Assembly: GCF_036373705.1 (NCBI RefSeq)
Contig: NC_089863.1
Span: 23,334,417-23,398,416, forward strand
Direction of reading: 5' to 3'
Source: Amia ocellicauda
Lineage: Eukaryota; Chordata; Actinopteri; Amiiformes; Amiidae
Length of the DNA: 64,000 nt
This document shows positions 1 to 12,472 of this stretch, one piece after another. Under the pieces are notes generated by a model. It worked only from the letters and a program-made list of their open reading frames with translations. It did no database searches and was not told the origin of the DNA. Position 1 is the stretch's first letter. Each line of letters starts with the position of its first letter. A program made the translations under genes and the position numbers.

Positions 1-2184
1 CTATAGACGCTGTACAAACACGAGTACATTTACATTGTTTGAAGTTTGACTTTAACCCACCTCCACCTCAAACACCATATTTTTGGAAAAGCTCTATATC
101 TAGTTCCCAGACAACTAGTTTTAATTTGAAACTAGAAAAAAAATTATATAGTTGTTAGCTTTGATCTGGGTACTTGTTCACTACAGACCAGGCTGATCAT
201 TTAGCTTGGGTTTTAGCTGAAGTCAAAGTTATTGTTTAGCTTTTTCTAACAGCCCAGAAGAACATCAAGTTATAGACATCAATGCATTTGGACACTCCAA
301 AACATGTGGAGAGTAACATTATAAAATGACACTTGCAGATCAAGAAAACATGGAAAACATATACATTCCTATAATAAAATATGGAGAATGAAAAGTGAAT
401 TCAAAGCAAACAAAGATCACACAAAATAGTGTATATGCATGGACAATAGAACTGAACTTCCTATGATCAGAGGACATTAATGCTGACATTGACACTGTGC
501 GGTCAGGGGGAGATAGGGGCTAAAACTATGGATGGGGGGGCAAAAGAAGAATACAAAAGTCTCCATTGTGTTTGCGATAAGATCTGTGAGGCCCTTGAGC
601 CAGGTGCCCGGGAGGTGTGTATGGATATTGATTAGCAACAAAAGAGGGTGCCGGCCCTTTAAGTCCATCAACAATGAGAAAGACCTGTATAGTGGCTCGA
701 GCAAACGAGTACACAAAAGATAAATTCAAAGCAGCCGCTGCAGGGCTGGCTAACAGCCCTCCCGTTACTGCAGACGGGCCATTACTCTGTACATGACGAA
801 ACTCTGGGGAAGCAAGAGAGCAGAAAGGCCTTTTCTCAGAGGATTTGCATTAAACAGGTTTCTTCTACAGCTGAGGCGGCTAAACTTGGTCACAAAGAGC
901 TACTGGGCAGCTGTTTTTATGGGTTAGCCTTAAACTGTTATTATTATTATTATTAAAGTCAAGTGAAGAAAGACAAGTGATGTGCAAGCAGCCAGAGCTG
1001 GTGTCACACCTAAACAATCCCTGCCTGACATCATAGAAAAAAATAATGGTTCCCTGTCATTTTAGGGTGGTCTGTAATTTAAAAACCAATACAAATACTA
1101 AGAGTGTCAGTATTGCAGTATCAGCAATCACATTTTCTCCGCTTTGTACGAGTGTGCTTGTGTGTGTGCGCCCGTGGAAAATATACGGTGGCTGTATAGG
1201 TCATATCGTGGCGGTCCGCTGATACTTTATTGCCACAAATAGCCCAGCGGCAGTGGGAAACGGTTTTGGAGTCACTGGTCTTATGTTGGAGTCTGCCATG
1301 ATTGATCCAACACGTGCATCCCATTTCCTTGCAGTGTTTTCGCCCCTCTGTGTCCCTAGTGCTCTCGGGGGCCCGTGCCAGAGAGCTGACTGCAAGGACA
1401 AGCCTCCAGCTCCACGTATGGGGCGGTGCTCTCTCGGTCGTGGTCTACAGCCAAGTATGGATGACCTTCGGCGACGCTGTAGTCAGATAGCGGGGCGTCA
1501 CTCCGCAGTCCTTAGCCAGCACAGAGAGAGACCATTTGGATCAAAAGCAGCTTACACTGATACTCGTTTATCCGGTCAGTTTTTCTGTTCCCTCGTCTGT
1601 GTCTAGACATTATACAGTCAGCCACCAAGAGTTAATGGTCTCCACCACCCTTCCCCACAGCACCTTTTAGATCGGACTTCGGAGAGGACTGGCAGCTTGG
1701 ACGGATCTGGCAAAATCGCCTTGGTTTAAAACAGACGGGCAGATGCCACCCAGCCTGGCACACCTCCCAGTAACCATGTGACTAAAAAGAGGCAGCCTCT
1801 CACAGGACACAGGGATGAGCTACCATGGTCCAGTCACAGCGCCCGACCCACATTGTACTTGGACAGGAAAAGCAAAACAGCTCATAGAGATGCAATGTAG
1901 CCTTTTCTTTACCCCTCCACCAAAGAATATACAGCTCACCTTTAAAGACAAAGTTATAATCCTCCTCCGACCCCATCCTGGGCTGCTCAGCGCTCTCCGT
2001 GGATGCTGCCACGCGCTTCTCTGGCTCCTGAATCCCTACGCAGGTGAATGGAGAATGAAAACCAAAAAAGAAACAAACAAAAACTGACCTCCCCACCCGC
2101 TCTCCCTCTCCACCGGCCCACGATTCAAAGAGCTGGGCCCCCCGGAGAGCTTTAAGGAAGCTGATTTCACGTTCACCTGCCCTG

Positions 2185-2188
<4 letters not shown>

Positions 2189-2215
<27 letters not shown>
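2189..2215. repeat. (CT)n microsatellite
   Basis: Uninterrupted CT dinucleotide run in a pyrimidine-rich stretch. A second interrupted run lies at 2383-2411. Confidence 0.9.
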
Positions 2216-2220
<5 letters not shown>

Positions 2221-2382
2221 CAGCTGAAGCGGTTTGTTTGTACAACTGGCTGCTGTTCTTCCTTGCGAGGCTGAAGCGCCTGGCTGAGGGGTGTGTCAGG
2301 CAGATTGGGTGAGGAAGCCGAGCGGCAGGTTGAACAGGTACAGCCAGGGTAGATTACAATCCGAGAGACTGCCCCCACCTAC

Positions 2383-2411
2383 CTCTCTCTCTCTCGCTCT
2401 CTCTCTCTCTC
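2383..2411. repeat. (CT)n microsatellite, interrupted
   Basis: CT run broken by one CG step. It sits in the same pyrimidine-rich region as the run at 2189. Confidence 0.85.
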
Positions 2412-3300
2412 CCCACCTCTGCTAATGAATCAGCACAGGCTGAAAACGGGGACTCAAGTCTCCCTCTGTGCCCTTGTTTGTCTCAGGAAGGTTACTCCCC
2501 ATCTATCCCACACACACACACCTGCAACTTTAGTCCATGCAGAAAAACACCAAACCCCTCCCCCTCCCTCTCTCTCTTCCTGTTCTAATGATTAACTTGA
2601 TAAGGTGCGGCCCTGCTCCGGTCTGGTCACCAGGGAGATCTGGGCCTGCTAAGTATGCGGCCCTGGTTTGAGTTTCCTTCCTTTGCCTGAATCAATATTG
2701 TTTTAAGGGCAGGTCAGGTGGGTTAAGGTTAGAGAGAAGGCGAGAAGAGGAGCGAGAAGAAAGAAAAAGTAGTGTATTTCCGCAAGCTACGATTCCTGTC
2801 ACTGGTTAGACAGCACTAGTTGGTGCCAACAGCCGCGCGTGGCCAGGAAACCGGGCAGCCACGATGTGGGATTGGGGCAGAGGTCTACGGACGGAGAGAT
2901 GTTGAGTTCGGCGGGTAGTAGATGAACAATCTAAGCCACCGATCCCACGGTGACTCACAGTGACTCCAGGTCCACACCACCACCTGTTCCAACCCCCAGT
3001 CTCTCCATCTAAACCAGCACTTCCTGTCCTCCTGTTTAATCACGTTCAAAGATCCCACAGCAGCCTCCCCACGTTGAGGTTATTCTTGCCAAATGTGTCT
3101 GTTCTCTAGTGCACTTATAAAACCCCACACGACTCATCAGAAGAGCCGGGGCCGGGGGGGTGGGGGTTTGGGTTTGGACACTTTGTGAAGTCTCGAGTGA
3201 CGCCCCCGTGCCTCGTGCCTCAGGTTCCTCAATTCCCGCAGATCGAGATAACTACACCTTGGCCAGAAACACCAAGAAAGTTTACTTTTTTTTTTTTTTC

Positions 3301-3745
3301 CGAAAGATATCGCTGCTCTAGAGGCAGTTCAGAGGAGAGCAACCAGACTTATTCCAGGTCTGAAGGGAAAGTCCTACTGAGAGACTGAGGACCTGAACCT
3401 TTTCACCCTGGAACAGAGGAGACTACGTGGGGACTTGATTCAAGTCATCAAAATCATGAAAGGCATCGACCACATCAAACCAGAGGAGCTTTTCCAGATC
3501 TGCAGGGACATACGCACCCGGGGACACAAATGGAAATTGGGCTTCAAGGCATTCAAGACAGAAAACAGGAGACACTTCTTCACACAGAGAGGCGTCACAA
3601 TCTGGACAAACTCCCCAGCGATGTGGTTGAAGATGAAAATTTGGGAACATTTAAAAATAGACTGGATAGGATCCTTGGATCACTTAGTTATTAATGGACA
3701 ACGAACGAGCACGATGGAACTTTTCTTGTGGGGAATTAAAAAACA
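3301..3745 (+). mobile_element. CR1-type LINE, 3' end fragment
   Basis: Read on the plus strand with a few frame changes, this encodes the C-terminal tail of a CR1-clade reverse transcriptase ORF. Visible words are MKGIDHIKPEELFQ, GHKWKLGFKAF and ENRRHFFTQRGVTIW. The same tail occurs on the minus strand at 37127-37560, so the two are copies of one family. The fragment is 5'-truncated, as usual for LINEs, begins after an oligo-T run, and ends in the short family 3' UTR (the 'ggatcacttagttattaatg' region). It is not functional. Confidence 0.85.
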
Positions 3746-4055
3746 CCCTCGTTTTGTGTAGCCCGTTTCATTCGGCCACTCGTGCATTTCACACCCTTGC
3801 GAGTCAATAACGCGTGCACAGAATTAACACGGGAGATAATTAATGACACACCTGCATTGAAGGGACCGTTTATGACAAAAGCAAGCAATAAATGAACCTT
3901 TAAGATAAATGATCTAGGTGTGGGAGAGCGATAAAGCACCCAGGGTCCATCAACAAACCAGACAACTCAAGAGGGATTTGTTACCAAGCAGGTTGTTTTT
4001 AGTTCTTGCACAGTCAGATATGGTGTTACAGATCCCCCATATTGGTACTTCAGCA

Positions 4056-4061
4056 TTTATT
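4056..4061 (-). terminator. LAMTOR2: Candidate polyadenylation signal of LAMTOR2
   Basis: TTTATT on the plus strand reads AATAAA on the minus strand, about 260 bp beyond the LAMTOR2 stop codon. This is a plausible 3' UTR length. No transcript evidence is available. Confidence 0.45.
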
Positions 4062-4316
4062 TCCCCCCCAAGTTCATATAAAGTGTGGGACAACCCCAGC
4101 TACAAAAAGCGTCCCCCTTTTACCCACAACGTCAAGCGCACAAATGGAGAAATATATTTATATACAGATAAATACTCCAGGCGGCCCTGTGCTGCGTGTG
4201 AAATCCAGAATGGAGTCCGTCACAGTGACAAGCCTGGAAAAGAGTCCAGCTTCCTTCCCGAGCCTTCAGACAGGAAACTCGAGCAGCGTCACATCCAGTT
4301 TCTTCCCCCCTGCCCC

Positions 4317-4373
4317 CTAGGACGCTGCCACTTGGGTCAAAGGTTCCTCCAGGTACTGAACCAGAGCTTCGGC
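4317..4373 (-). CDS. LAMTOR2: LAMTOR2 exon 4 (C-terminus)
   Basis: This encodes the last 18 residues ([18 protein letters not shown]) and the TAG stop at 4317-4319. The acceptor is a T-rich tract ending TTTTTTAG on the minus strand. The exon is small and would be missed by simple ORF calling. Confidence 0.95.
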   Translation of the reverse strand, partial: AEALVQYLEEPLTQVAAS

Positions 4374-7300
4374 CTAAAAAAGTAAACAAAAACTGATTAG
4401 CATGAAGAGAACGGGTCGGGATGCGTGCGTTCTTTCCAGACTGCAACATTTTCTTACAGGAAAGTCTGTGGTTTAAAAATGAACAAAAACGGGAAATAAA
4501 CACTCTGGTCTGGAAGAATGTGGATCTCTTCCTGGTTTTATTATCTGAACTAGATAGTGGAGGGGGTAAACGTACCAGGAAGTCTCTACACACAGACTGC
4601 CATTGTTACAAACAGGTGTGAGAAGATACAAACGAGAGGAGAATCACATGGTTTGGCCAGAAACAGACACGTCTCATCCTGAAAGCTTTCCTCGAACGCA
4701 GGACAGGCTGAGAGCAGGAATTCAGCCCTTGAAACCGGAGAGGCGTTGGCGAAGGCGAAGATGTGGTCAAGCTGGCGCCCTGACAAGCCCCGCAGCGTGC
4801 GTCTCTTTCACAGGGTCACAGGACTGATGTACTTTTTATTTGAGGAATTAAAAATACATACATGTTTCTTCTCCATAAACATCCCACAATAAGTGGGGCA
4901 AAGAGAGGAGAATAATTCAAGTTTGTTACGACACTGAGGTTGCGAAAGATATCCACGACTACTGATAATGATTTCGGGTAAGGTTACCACATGCATTTCC
5001 CAACCTTCCCTGTGTTTCTGAGACCGTCTCTGAGAAATGAGGAAAGATGTGTAATAAGTTTAATCCAATAAGTCACTAGTGAATCAAACCACACGTGATG
5101 ACAAATGACCCACAGTTTCACAGTCAGGCACTGATTTTTGGGAAAATCCCAAAAGATCAGACATATTCTCAGGGTTGTTCCCCCTCGTTTATAAAGGACT
5201 TATACTGCCCCCTGCTGGACTACTAGAGAATCACCATCTCAACACAATACACTGAGTAAGATCTTCAATATAAACCCCAACGACACAATGCCATCTCTCT
5301 GAATACGGCACAGCTGGACTCCAAATAATTTAATTCACAGCAGCGCTATTCAAAACAGAGGGGCTGATGTAAGAGAGACTGCGCGTGTCCCCCCCACCCC
5401 AACCCGTGCCACCCTAACGTACAACCATTGTGTCGGTACTTGTCGAGAAGAAATGCAAAAACAAGTTGTAAGTGTTGTGTGTGAAATGTGTAGCACTGGA
5501 AATACGCAATACAGGTTATTCTCCTTATCCAAGCGTAATCCTTTCCTGAAACCCCTCCAGATAGCAAGTTCTCATAAATCGAACAGGCTATTTCCATTCA
5601 TTTAAACGGGGAAAATTATAACCCATTCCTGAAGACCCTGAACTTTCCCCAAAAAGTCACCCAAACACTCCCAAATGACCATTAAAAAACTTCAAAATGA
5701 CCTAAAAGTAACAGGTAAAGTGTGAAAACAGGAAGGTTTCTCTCCATTAAAACAAATTTTGTTTAGTTTTGGGGAATAGTAAGATAGTAAAATAATGTCT
5801 TCGCTGTATCGAATTTCTGTAAATTCTGTCCTCAACCTGTGATCTCTGGATATCCTGAGTTTCCTAAACCACGGATCCAAAAAACATACGACACAGCCTC
5901 GGAAGCGTGCTCCGATAGCGCAGTGCACACGAGCGAGCGGGACTTGCGCCAGTGCCACGATCTGGATCACCCGGTAAGAACTGTAACTGGCTTGTCATTT
6001 AGGCGGGAAGGAAGGGAGAAAAACTAAAACTGGATTCAATTTTATGCTGAACGGTGATCCTGTACATGTTTAACATTTCCCTGAAAACATCATTCCCGTC
6101 AACAGAGAGACTGTAGCAGATCTGATGATGCCACACAAATGTCAGCTGGTGCCCACCTTGGCTTTCAGCATCCCGAAGCCCACCGTCTCCTTGGCGTACA
6201 TGCAAAGCAGCAGGTTCGCCACTCTGGTGATGGCTACACGGCCCTCCTAAGGGAAAAAGGGTTTTAATTACATGAAATACCGTTTCAATTTTGTATTTGA
6301 AAACCCACAAATTGTACCCCGTTTCACAGTGACTAATTGACTATTGGAACTGATATGTATTTGCAAACACTTGAACTGAAACTCAAACAATTGAAAACAC
6401 AGAATATCAGATACATGGGGAGATGCACAGATCTTGTAGCTGGATATCTAACAATAAAACACTGCCTCATCCCTTCTGCCAGCCTCACCATGCAGTCCAT
6501 TAGGATGAACTTGAGCTTGTCCTCGTTGAAGGCCTGGTGCCCGTTCTTGTCGTAGGCCGCCCAGATGTTGCTGGCAATGGCGGCCGTGACGCGGGCGTCC
6601 GTGTCCCCGTAGCCGGAATAGGCCAGGAGGGAGCCCTCGTTGTTCAGCAGGCTGCAACACACACGTCAACAATATAGACCAGTCAATAATAATAAACTGG
6701 TTTGATTCCAGCCCAGCTCTTGGCCCCTTATTTGGTCTAATTAATCAATTAACTGGATTAATTGAACCCTTCTCTCTCCACACTGTGGAAGGTTCTGTGG
6801 GTTCAGTATGTAAGATATTTGTTAGCATAGAATTTCCCATAGAAAAATACATTCTATCTGGTTTGGTAAAGGAAACAGATTATTTATTTTTTTTAAATCT
6901 AGTTCCCTACATTCCATGGGTCCCCGCTAGACCCTAGCTTAACTATGTGTCCAGAGTCCAAAAAGATACCTGTCCTCTGATTGGATCCTAGCAAAAATCC
7001 AAAGGCCCCCACCTCTAAGTTACATCTGTATCACGCACCCTTCTTATGGTGTTGTGCTGCCAAAATGTGATTGGTTAAAAGGAAACCTTATAAAACTAGG
7101 GACAGAGAAAAAAAGTAGTTCAAGAAGAAGGAGATGATAACAACAAGAAAAGAGCAGGAGAGAGAGAGAGAGAGAGGGAGAGAGAGAGAGAGACCAGCTG
7201 CCTGCCTGACCTAAGCTGCCCTGTGAGGGGAAGAGGAGAAATCGGGTATTATCTGTTTCTTTCCGTAATCCAGCAGAAGCTTAATATTACTTAATTTCAC

Positions 7301-8033
7301 TAATATAATTGAATATTAGTTTTCTATTTCTGTCACAAATAAGTGATTAATGCACATCTGTGACTTGACCGCATCTTCCCTCTAAAAAGAATCTTAAGAG
7401 AAACCAACTGACCTATGAGTTCAGTTCAACTATTTATTTAGATTGACTGAAAAACCAAGAAAATGAAATTCTCTTACAAGTGCTTTGAGTCATCAAAAAC
7501 ACTTTAAAGGATCTGTTATAAAAATAAAATATGGAAGTTTTAGATAAGCCCACCTGAGGACACCAATTAAGTAATTGGGAGCTCCTGTTGGAACAAACCC
7601 TAGTACCCCTGCTATAAACAGCACTGCACCGGATTTGGGGGCTTTCGAGAGAAGCGTGACTCGTGACGTCACTGGAGTAAGGGAGACGACGAGCACATTA
7701 GCAGGATTGGAGAAGTGTTTGCTGTGGTTAGTGGCAATTAACAGCATTGTTAAAAACATCGCAAGTCCAAAGCACGACGGTGTAGTTTAGTAAACGCGTG
7801 TAAACATCCTGCTTTGTATTGAAGTTGGAGACACGGCGTTAATATAACGGTTTGCCAATGTCGCTATCGAATAATAACAATAATAATACACAGTCACATC
7901 TCACAGCCCAAACACGTTTGCGATGACGGAGGAGAAACACACGGCCGCCGGGCGCCGTTACTCACAGGGTACTCTGCACTCCGTTCGTGTTCGCCTGGCT
8001 CAGCACCTGCGTGAGCGCCTTCGGCCGCAACAT
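4317..8033 (-). CDS. LAMTOR2: LAMTOR2 (Ragulator complex protein, roadblock/LC7 family)
   Basis: Late endosomal/lysosomal adaptor, MAPK and mTOR activator 2 (p14). In the known family it pairs with LAMTOR3 inside Ragulator, which is anchored to the lysosome by LAMTOR1 and recruits Rag GTPases and mTORC1. Four minus-strand exons can be read: 7966-8033, 6489-6651, 6157-6246 and 4317-4373. Together they are 378 nt, in frame, giving 125 aa, the same length as the human protein. The start is [16 protein letters not shown]. The central part has [18 protein letters not shown] and [15 protein letters not shown], then [18 protein letters not shown]. The end is [14 protein letters not shown] then TAG. 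All introns are GT-AG. Nearly every residue matches the vertebrate protein, so the gene looks intact and constrained. Introns hold only simple and degraded repeats. Confidence 0.97.
4374..6156. other. LAMTOR2 intron 3
   Basis: A 1.8 kb intron without recognisable coding content. It contains the common fish phrase tgccccctgctgg near 5206, usually a trace of old transposon sequence. Nothing else can be assigned. Confidence 0.6.
6157..6246 (-). CDS. LAMTOR2: LAMTOR2 exon 3
   Basis: Thirty codons beginning [20 protein letters not shown] and ending GMLKAK. It is bounded by CCCTTAG on the acceptor side and GTGGGC on the donor side, a slightly weak donor. Confidence 0.95.
6489..6651 (-). CDS. LAMTOR2: LAMTOR2 exon 2 (core of roadblock fold)
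   Basis: This encodes the central roadblock fold from [15 protein letters not shown] to [13 protein letters not shown]. The acceptor is TTGCAG and the donor GTGAGG on the minus strand. It carries the beta-strand and long helix that form the LAMTOR2-LAMTOR3 dimer face in the known structure family. Confidence 0.96.
7155..7193. repeat. (GA)n microsatellite in LAMTOR2 intron 1
   Basis: GA dinucleotide run with one GG interruption inside the first intron of LAMTOR2. Confidence 0.9.
7557..7610. repeat. Degraded MITE fragment
   Basis: The words caattaagtaattgggagct and gttggaacaaa followed by agtacccctgct match one end of the palindromic MITE family seen in full at 35428-35620 and 16050-16341. 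Only one arm remains, inside LAMTOR2 intron 1. Confidence 0.55.
7966..8033 (-). CDS. LAMTOR2: LAMTOR2 exon 1 with start codon
   Basis: The ATG is at 8031-8033 and encodes [20 protein letters not shown], which is the conserved N-terminus. The donor is GTGAGT. The start is fixed by exact family match, and the exon lies in a CpG-rich first-exon context. Confidence 0.96.
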
Positions 8034-8200
8034 CACCGCGATGGCAGAAAAGCTGGAGCTGAAACGGATGGACGACTCTGACAAACACAGCCCTCCGTCT
8101 CCGGCAGCTGCAGCCCTGTCAGCTGACCGCCACTTCCGCACTCGCCTTCCTGACGCACCGCTCGCGTTGCATTGTGGGACACGTGGTGCGGAAGTGATGT
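8034..8200 (-). promoter_or_regulatory. LAMTOR2: LAMTOR2 promoter region with E-box and ETS-like motifs
   Basis: This is the CpG-containing sequence just upstream of the LAMTOR2 start. It contains a palindromic CACGTG E-box at 8180-8185 and a CGGAAGTGATG element at 8189-8199, which read from the minus strand is an ETS-type CTTCCG. CACGTG is the core of the CLEAR motif recognised by TFEB/TFE3 at lysosomal genes, and LAMTOR2 is a lysosomal gene. That link is inference, because the flanks fit CLEAR only partly. Confidence 0.45.
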
Positions 8201-11200
8201 TTATTTCTATACAGAGCCGTGAATCCGCTCCACTCGTCTCTCTTAACGCACTGCACCTTGAACCAGTTATGCAGAAACCCTGTAGCACGGCACCAGTTTA
8301 GTCTCACTCCTATAAGGCAGCAGAATGAGCACCCATGCTGTAGTAGTGTGCTTTATTTTCCAAACGCATCACTTTAATCACATTAAGGCTGCCTGAGCCA
8401 GAACACGGGTATAAAATGCCAAGAGAAAAAGGATTGTTTTAACACTGCAGGTTTCAGTTTCAGTTTTCTGAGAGCATGGATAATTAGGGTTAGCAGCAGG
8501 CTTAGCTTGCATGTTCCTTAGACAGAGACTCAAGAATGATATCTGATCTCTTTTTATCACAAGTGACAGAAAATTGCGTCGTCTTAGGGCTGTGATCGTG
8601 GTCTTGGCAGCAGTGACGCCTGTAGCCGTATCTGCAGCACCATCCAGTCCAATCCCACGTTGCACGGACATAATGGCAACCTCGCCCTGCCTGAGACAAG
8701 GTCTAGGCCCAAACCCAAACTTTGCCCTACCCACAAATCGCAAAAGGACTAACTTGTAGCCTAGCCTGCATGCTGTCCATTCCCAACCAGGGTACGTGCT
8801 TTTGCCTTCATCCAGGGCTGCCCTGTAGACGCCAAGGGGACCGTTTGTCACAACCTGCATTGTTAATTAGGTAACTGAATCAGATTTAGCCTTTTCTTGG
8901 AGTCTGAAGCAGCAGTAGCAGTGGGGAATCTGCTAGACCACCTCCTCAAAGGGACCATTGGCCATTGCATACAGGGGGAGCGTACTGGGGCCTAAAATGG
9001 TTTTGGATCCCCTGAGAAACTCATAAGATGACAGTTATTTCCCCACCTCCATTATGCACGTACATCCACTCTCCCATTTGTTTTCACTACCGATTCCACT
9101 TTCTCAGTCTTGACGTCACTGCAGGCACAGATTTGCTCAACAGCACGGTGTCCCAGAATAAATGGAGGGTGTTGTTGTTTATTACCCTCTATCCTCCTCT
9201 CTTCCAAAGTTTGAATATTTGATAGCAGGATGAGATAGTTCAGGGCCCTACAGAGCAGTCAGTGAAATGCACAAGAAACAAAAGGTCAAGGATAGTTTAA
9301 AAAAACATGTGTATGAGTAAACAAATGGTGGGGCAATTTTTAGAAATCAACAAAATGGGTTTGAGATTAGGTACCAAGTTCACTGAACACAATTGAACTA
9401 CAGCAGCTGGAACCCCCCGCCCCCCAAGTAAAGTTTTCACTGCCTCTACAGTATGATTGAATCAAGTCTTCTATTATATATAAATATTAAAGTAACAGAA
9501 AACAAAACCGTGTAAACCTTAAGGCAAAGTTAAGATTAAGAAGCTTTAATGACATGTGATTTTGAAAAATACACTTTTAAATTTAGTTTTCTTTAAAGGT
9601 TTTATTTGATTTGAGTTTTAGAATCGCTTTATTAAGTTCTGGAATATTTGCAGAAAAGAAACACATTCTCTTCCTTCTCCACTTTCGAGTTTCATAGCAG
9701 CATCTCTGATTGGCTCTCCCGGCTACAAATCTCCCAGCAGCCACTGGTCCACTGTGAACACCAAATCTGACAGGTTTCGATTCGCTAGAAAAAAAAAAAA
9801 ACAGCAGTGGTGGTGGTGATTGGGGAAGGGTAAAAATAAAACAATGCAGTGGGGATAAAACAATTGTAGCTAACCGTTTCTGCTGAAAGACTTTCACTCC
9901 TTTTCCCCCCCTCACTTAATAGAGCCGGCACATCATGGCAAAATATAATTCTCAGTTTCTCGATTCCTCAACGACAGAGTAGGAGTCGGGCAGGAGAATT
10001 AGTTGGTGTATAAAGTGATTTAAAGACTGGCACTTCGGTTCAAAGGACACACTGTGATCTCAACCCTCCTTTTAATTTTGCTCTAAGATGAAAGACACTT
10101 TCTCTCACCTCCCCGTCTGGTTCGTTCAGTCATGATTGGGGAGTAAATTTGATCGGAACTCTGGATTTGAAAGACGCTGCCTCAGGGAGTCAATAAATAC
10201 CCGCTGCCAGATTTCTCAACCGACAAAAAAAAAAAAAAAAAGGACATTTTAAAATCTAATATGCAGCTACAGATCCGACGCCCTCGCCGAGTTACACTGC
10301 ATTTTAAGAGTTATTTCACAGTGAAACGTTGCAGATTCAATAAAGCGATGGCAGGTTTCCCAGGGGGGTGGATCTTAATCAGAAGTGGGCCACAATCAGA
10401 TTGTACTCTCTCCCATCACCTCTGCATCACATAAACCTGATTAGATCGCCGCCGACGGGAATTTTCCATGTGTGTCTTTCCAACTACACTCATCTAAGCT
10501 GGGCAGAGGGCTCCAGTCATATGCAGGTTAAAACATGAGAGATTACATTTAAAAAAAGACCAGAAGCCCATTTAAGCTTTGCTTCCGGTGCACAACAAGT
10601 CAAGCTCCAGCGCACTTTTCAAACGGCTGTGAAGATCAGACACCCAGTCAAGAGGGAAACCCGACAAATCCCGGACCACCGCAGATCGAACAAACAAATC
10701 AAGAACCGAAAACTCAGCCGGATCCTGCCGCTACGAGCCACACTGGAAAGAACGTGGACCCAGAACCAGATTCTGTCTGCATCCACCTAAACGGGCCTCT
10801 GAATCTGGTTTAAACCTTCACTGGTGCAAGCATCACTAGGAAGACTCCAAGCAGACCGTGGTGTCATTGCCAAACCAGCTTCCAAGTGATACGCTCATTA
10901 TTTACTGTATTCGAACACCGACAAGATCCCGCTGCTGCCGAAAACATTTCAAAAAGCGGGAGCCGCCTAAACCGAGCCCACGTCTCATACCCACGTCTGC
11001 ACCATCTACGTCACAGAGGAGTAGACTGACCACATGAACGCCACCGTCACAGGAGACGTGTATTTGAACGTTTCCTCTAGAGTGAAATAAATTATCCTGT
11101 AAGCGAGAATGAGGTTCACCGCTGTCCGCTGCAAACCTAGTCATAAGGATCATCTGCTCACCTTTCCGTCTGCCGAGAGATCCGCCGATCAATATTTCTG

Positions 11201-11650
11201 CTTTGATGGGGGGGGGGATGTCCACTTAGCATCAATAGGGGGGTTGTTATTAATTAACAGTAAGCAATGACAAAGACTGGAAAAGCAAGCAATGTAAATA
11301 TGCCAGCAGACCCGATTTTTAAATTTAGCAACTGCAAAACAACCGATTTAATCCATCTTTCCATTCAAAGCCTCAGTGTGCCAGTGAACACCGAGCTTGA
11401 TGGTCACCCTATAGATCTGATGCCTCAGGCGGTGAAACCGGGGTATGATTTGTAAGCAATACACGTGTCCACAAGTGGGGGCTCCCACCCTCTGGTATAA
11501 TCTGTGAGGTTTGGGAAACAGGACAGGGTGTAAAAACAAAAACTAAAAACCTAAAACAAGAAAGGCCCTGACCTGAGAGTTGTAAATTAGTGCTACTCAG
11601 AAAAGGGTGTGATCTTTTTAGATTTTTTTTATTTTTAGAATCTGCCTAAA
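8201..11650. other. Spacer between LAMTOR2 and UBQLN4
   Basis: No exon can be supported. The longest open frame, minus strand 8378-8860, has no recognisable domain. There are poly-A and poly-G runs near 9.79, 10.23 and 11.21 kb. The right part may contain distal UBQLN4 3' UTR. Confidence 0.5.
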
Positions 11651-12452
11651 ATCCATTTATTCATTTGATTTATTTATTTCGGTAAGACTTTGGGGTCCAC
11701 AACGCATAGCCATCCGAATCTCAGATCTTTTCTCAGAGAAGGAACAAAAAAAGTTATATTACATATACAGGGAAGGCAAAGTCTTCACTTTTCACACCAG
11801 ACCGAGCTCCGGAAACGGGCCGCCCGCTTCTGCGACTCTCCGGCGGCCCCCGCGAGGTGAAAGGTGGAGAAGAGCAGCAGCCGGGGTCTCGCTTAAGTGA
11901 AGCCCTCTCGTGCCGTTAAAAAAATAATGCTGATATCTTCGTTAATAATGAAAAGAAAAAATTAAAAAAAAAAACACGCCCCCCCCCCCCCAACTGCAAC
12001 AGAGAACACATGACCAGGAATGACCCGACACTATCAGAGGAAGTGTAAGTATCAACCCTGTTTTATTTTAGTACGATTAAAACCGAGCACTCCCTATTAT
12101 GTCCATGGGAGGGAGGTACTGATGAAGTGGAGAAGCCCCCCCAAAAAATTAAATAAACAATTAAACAGCACATTGGCTCAGAAGCGATAAGCAACGCTCC
12201 CCACCTGAACAGCAAGGGTCGGGATTATTCCAAGAAAAAAAAAAGAAATACGGAATTGGTGAAAGAGTAGGGGGGGCAAGAATAAAAAATAAAAATGGAG
12301 ATAAATAGATTTACAGATAGCGGATGGACACGGCCCTCGGGTTATGGAATCGGATCAGTGGATGTCTGGAGAGAGCTGGGAATGCTGGGACAGAAGTGGG
12401 ATGGGAGGGACTGTGGTTAAGGTGGGGACAGGCTGGAATCGGGGGTGAGGCG

Positions 12453-12472
12453 TTTTTTTTTTTTTTTTTTTT
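12453..12472. repeat. Poly-T homopolymer
   Basis: Uninterrupted T run of about 20, which reads as poly-A on the UBQLN4 strand. It is too far inside the spacer to be treated as a retrocopy tail without other evidence. Confidence 0.85.

Larger units (their letters stand above)
1..3300. other. Anonymous non-coding DNA left of LAMTOR2
   Basis: I see no exon with recognisable protein content and flanking splice sites on either strand. The stretch holds CT-rich microsatellites near 2.2 and 2.4 kb, a purine-rich tract near 2.73-2.77 kb and an oligo-T run near 3.29 kb. I looked for RAB25, which lies beyond LAMTOR2 in human, and saw no Rab GTPase motif. It may be intergenic or part of an untranslated region of an unseen gene. 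Confidence 0.5.

Noticed and set aside
1..3200. RAB25 or other 1q22 neighbour exons left of LAMTOR2
   Set aside because: No GTPase motifs (GxxxxGK, DTAG, NKxD) or other recognisable exon seen in the first 3.2 kb.
7987..8301. Plus-strand frame over LAMTOR2 exon 1 (AEKLELKRMDDSDKH)
   Set aside because: Antisense to the conserved LAMTOR2 start and promoter, with no splice donor or homolog that I recognise.
8378..8860. Open frame of 160 codons on the minus strand between LAMTOR2 and UBQLN4
   Set aside because: No domain, no splice context and ordinary non-coding composition. It starts in spacer without promoter signs and is probably chance.
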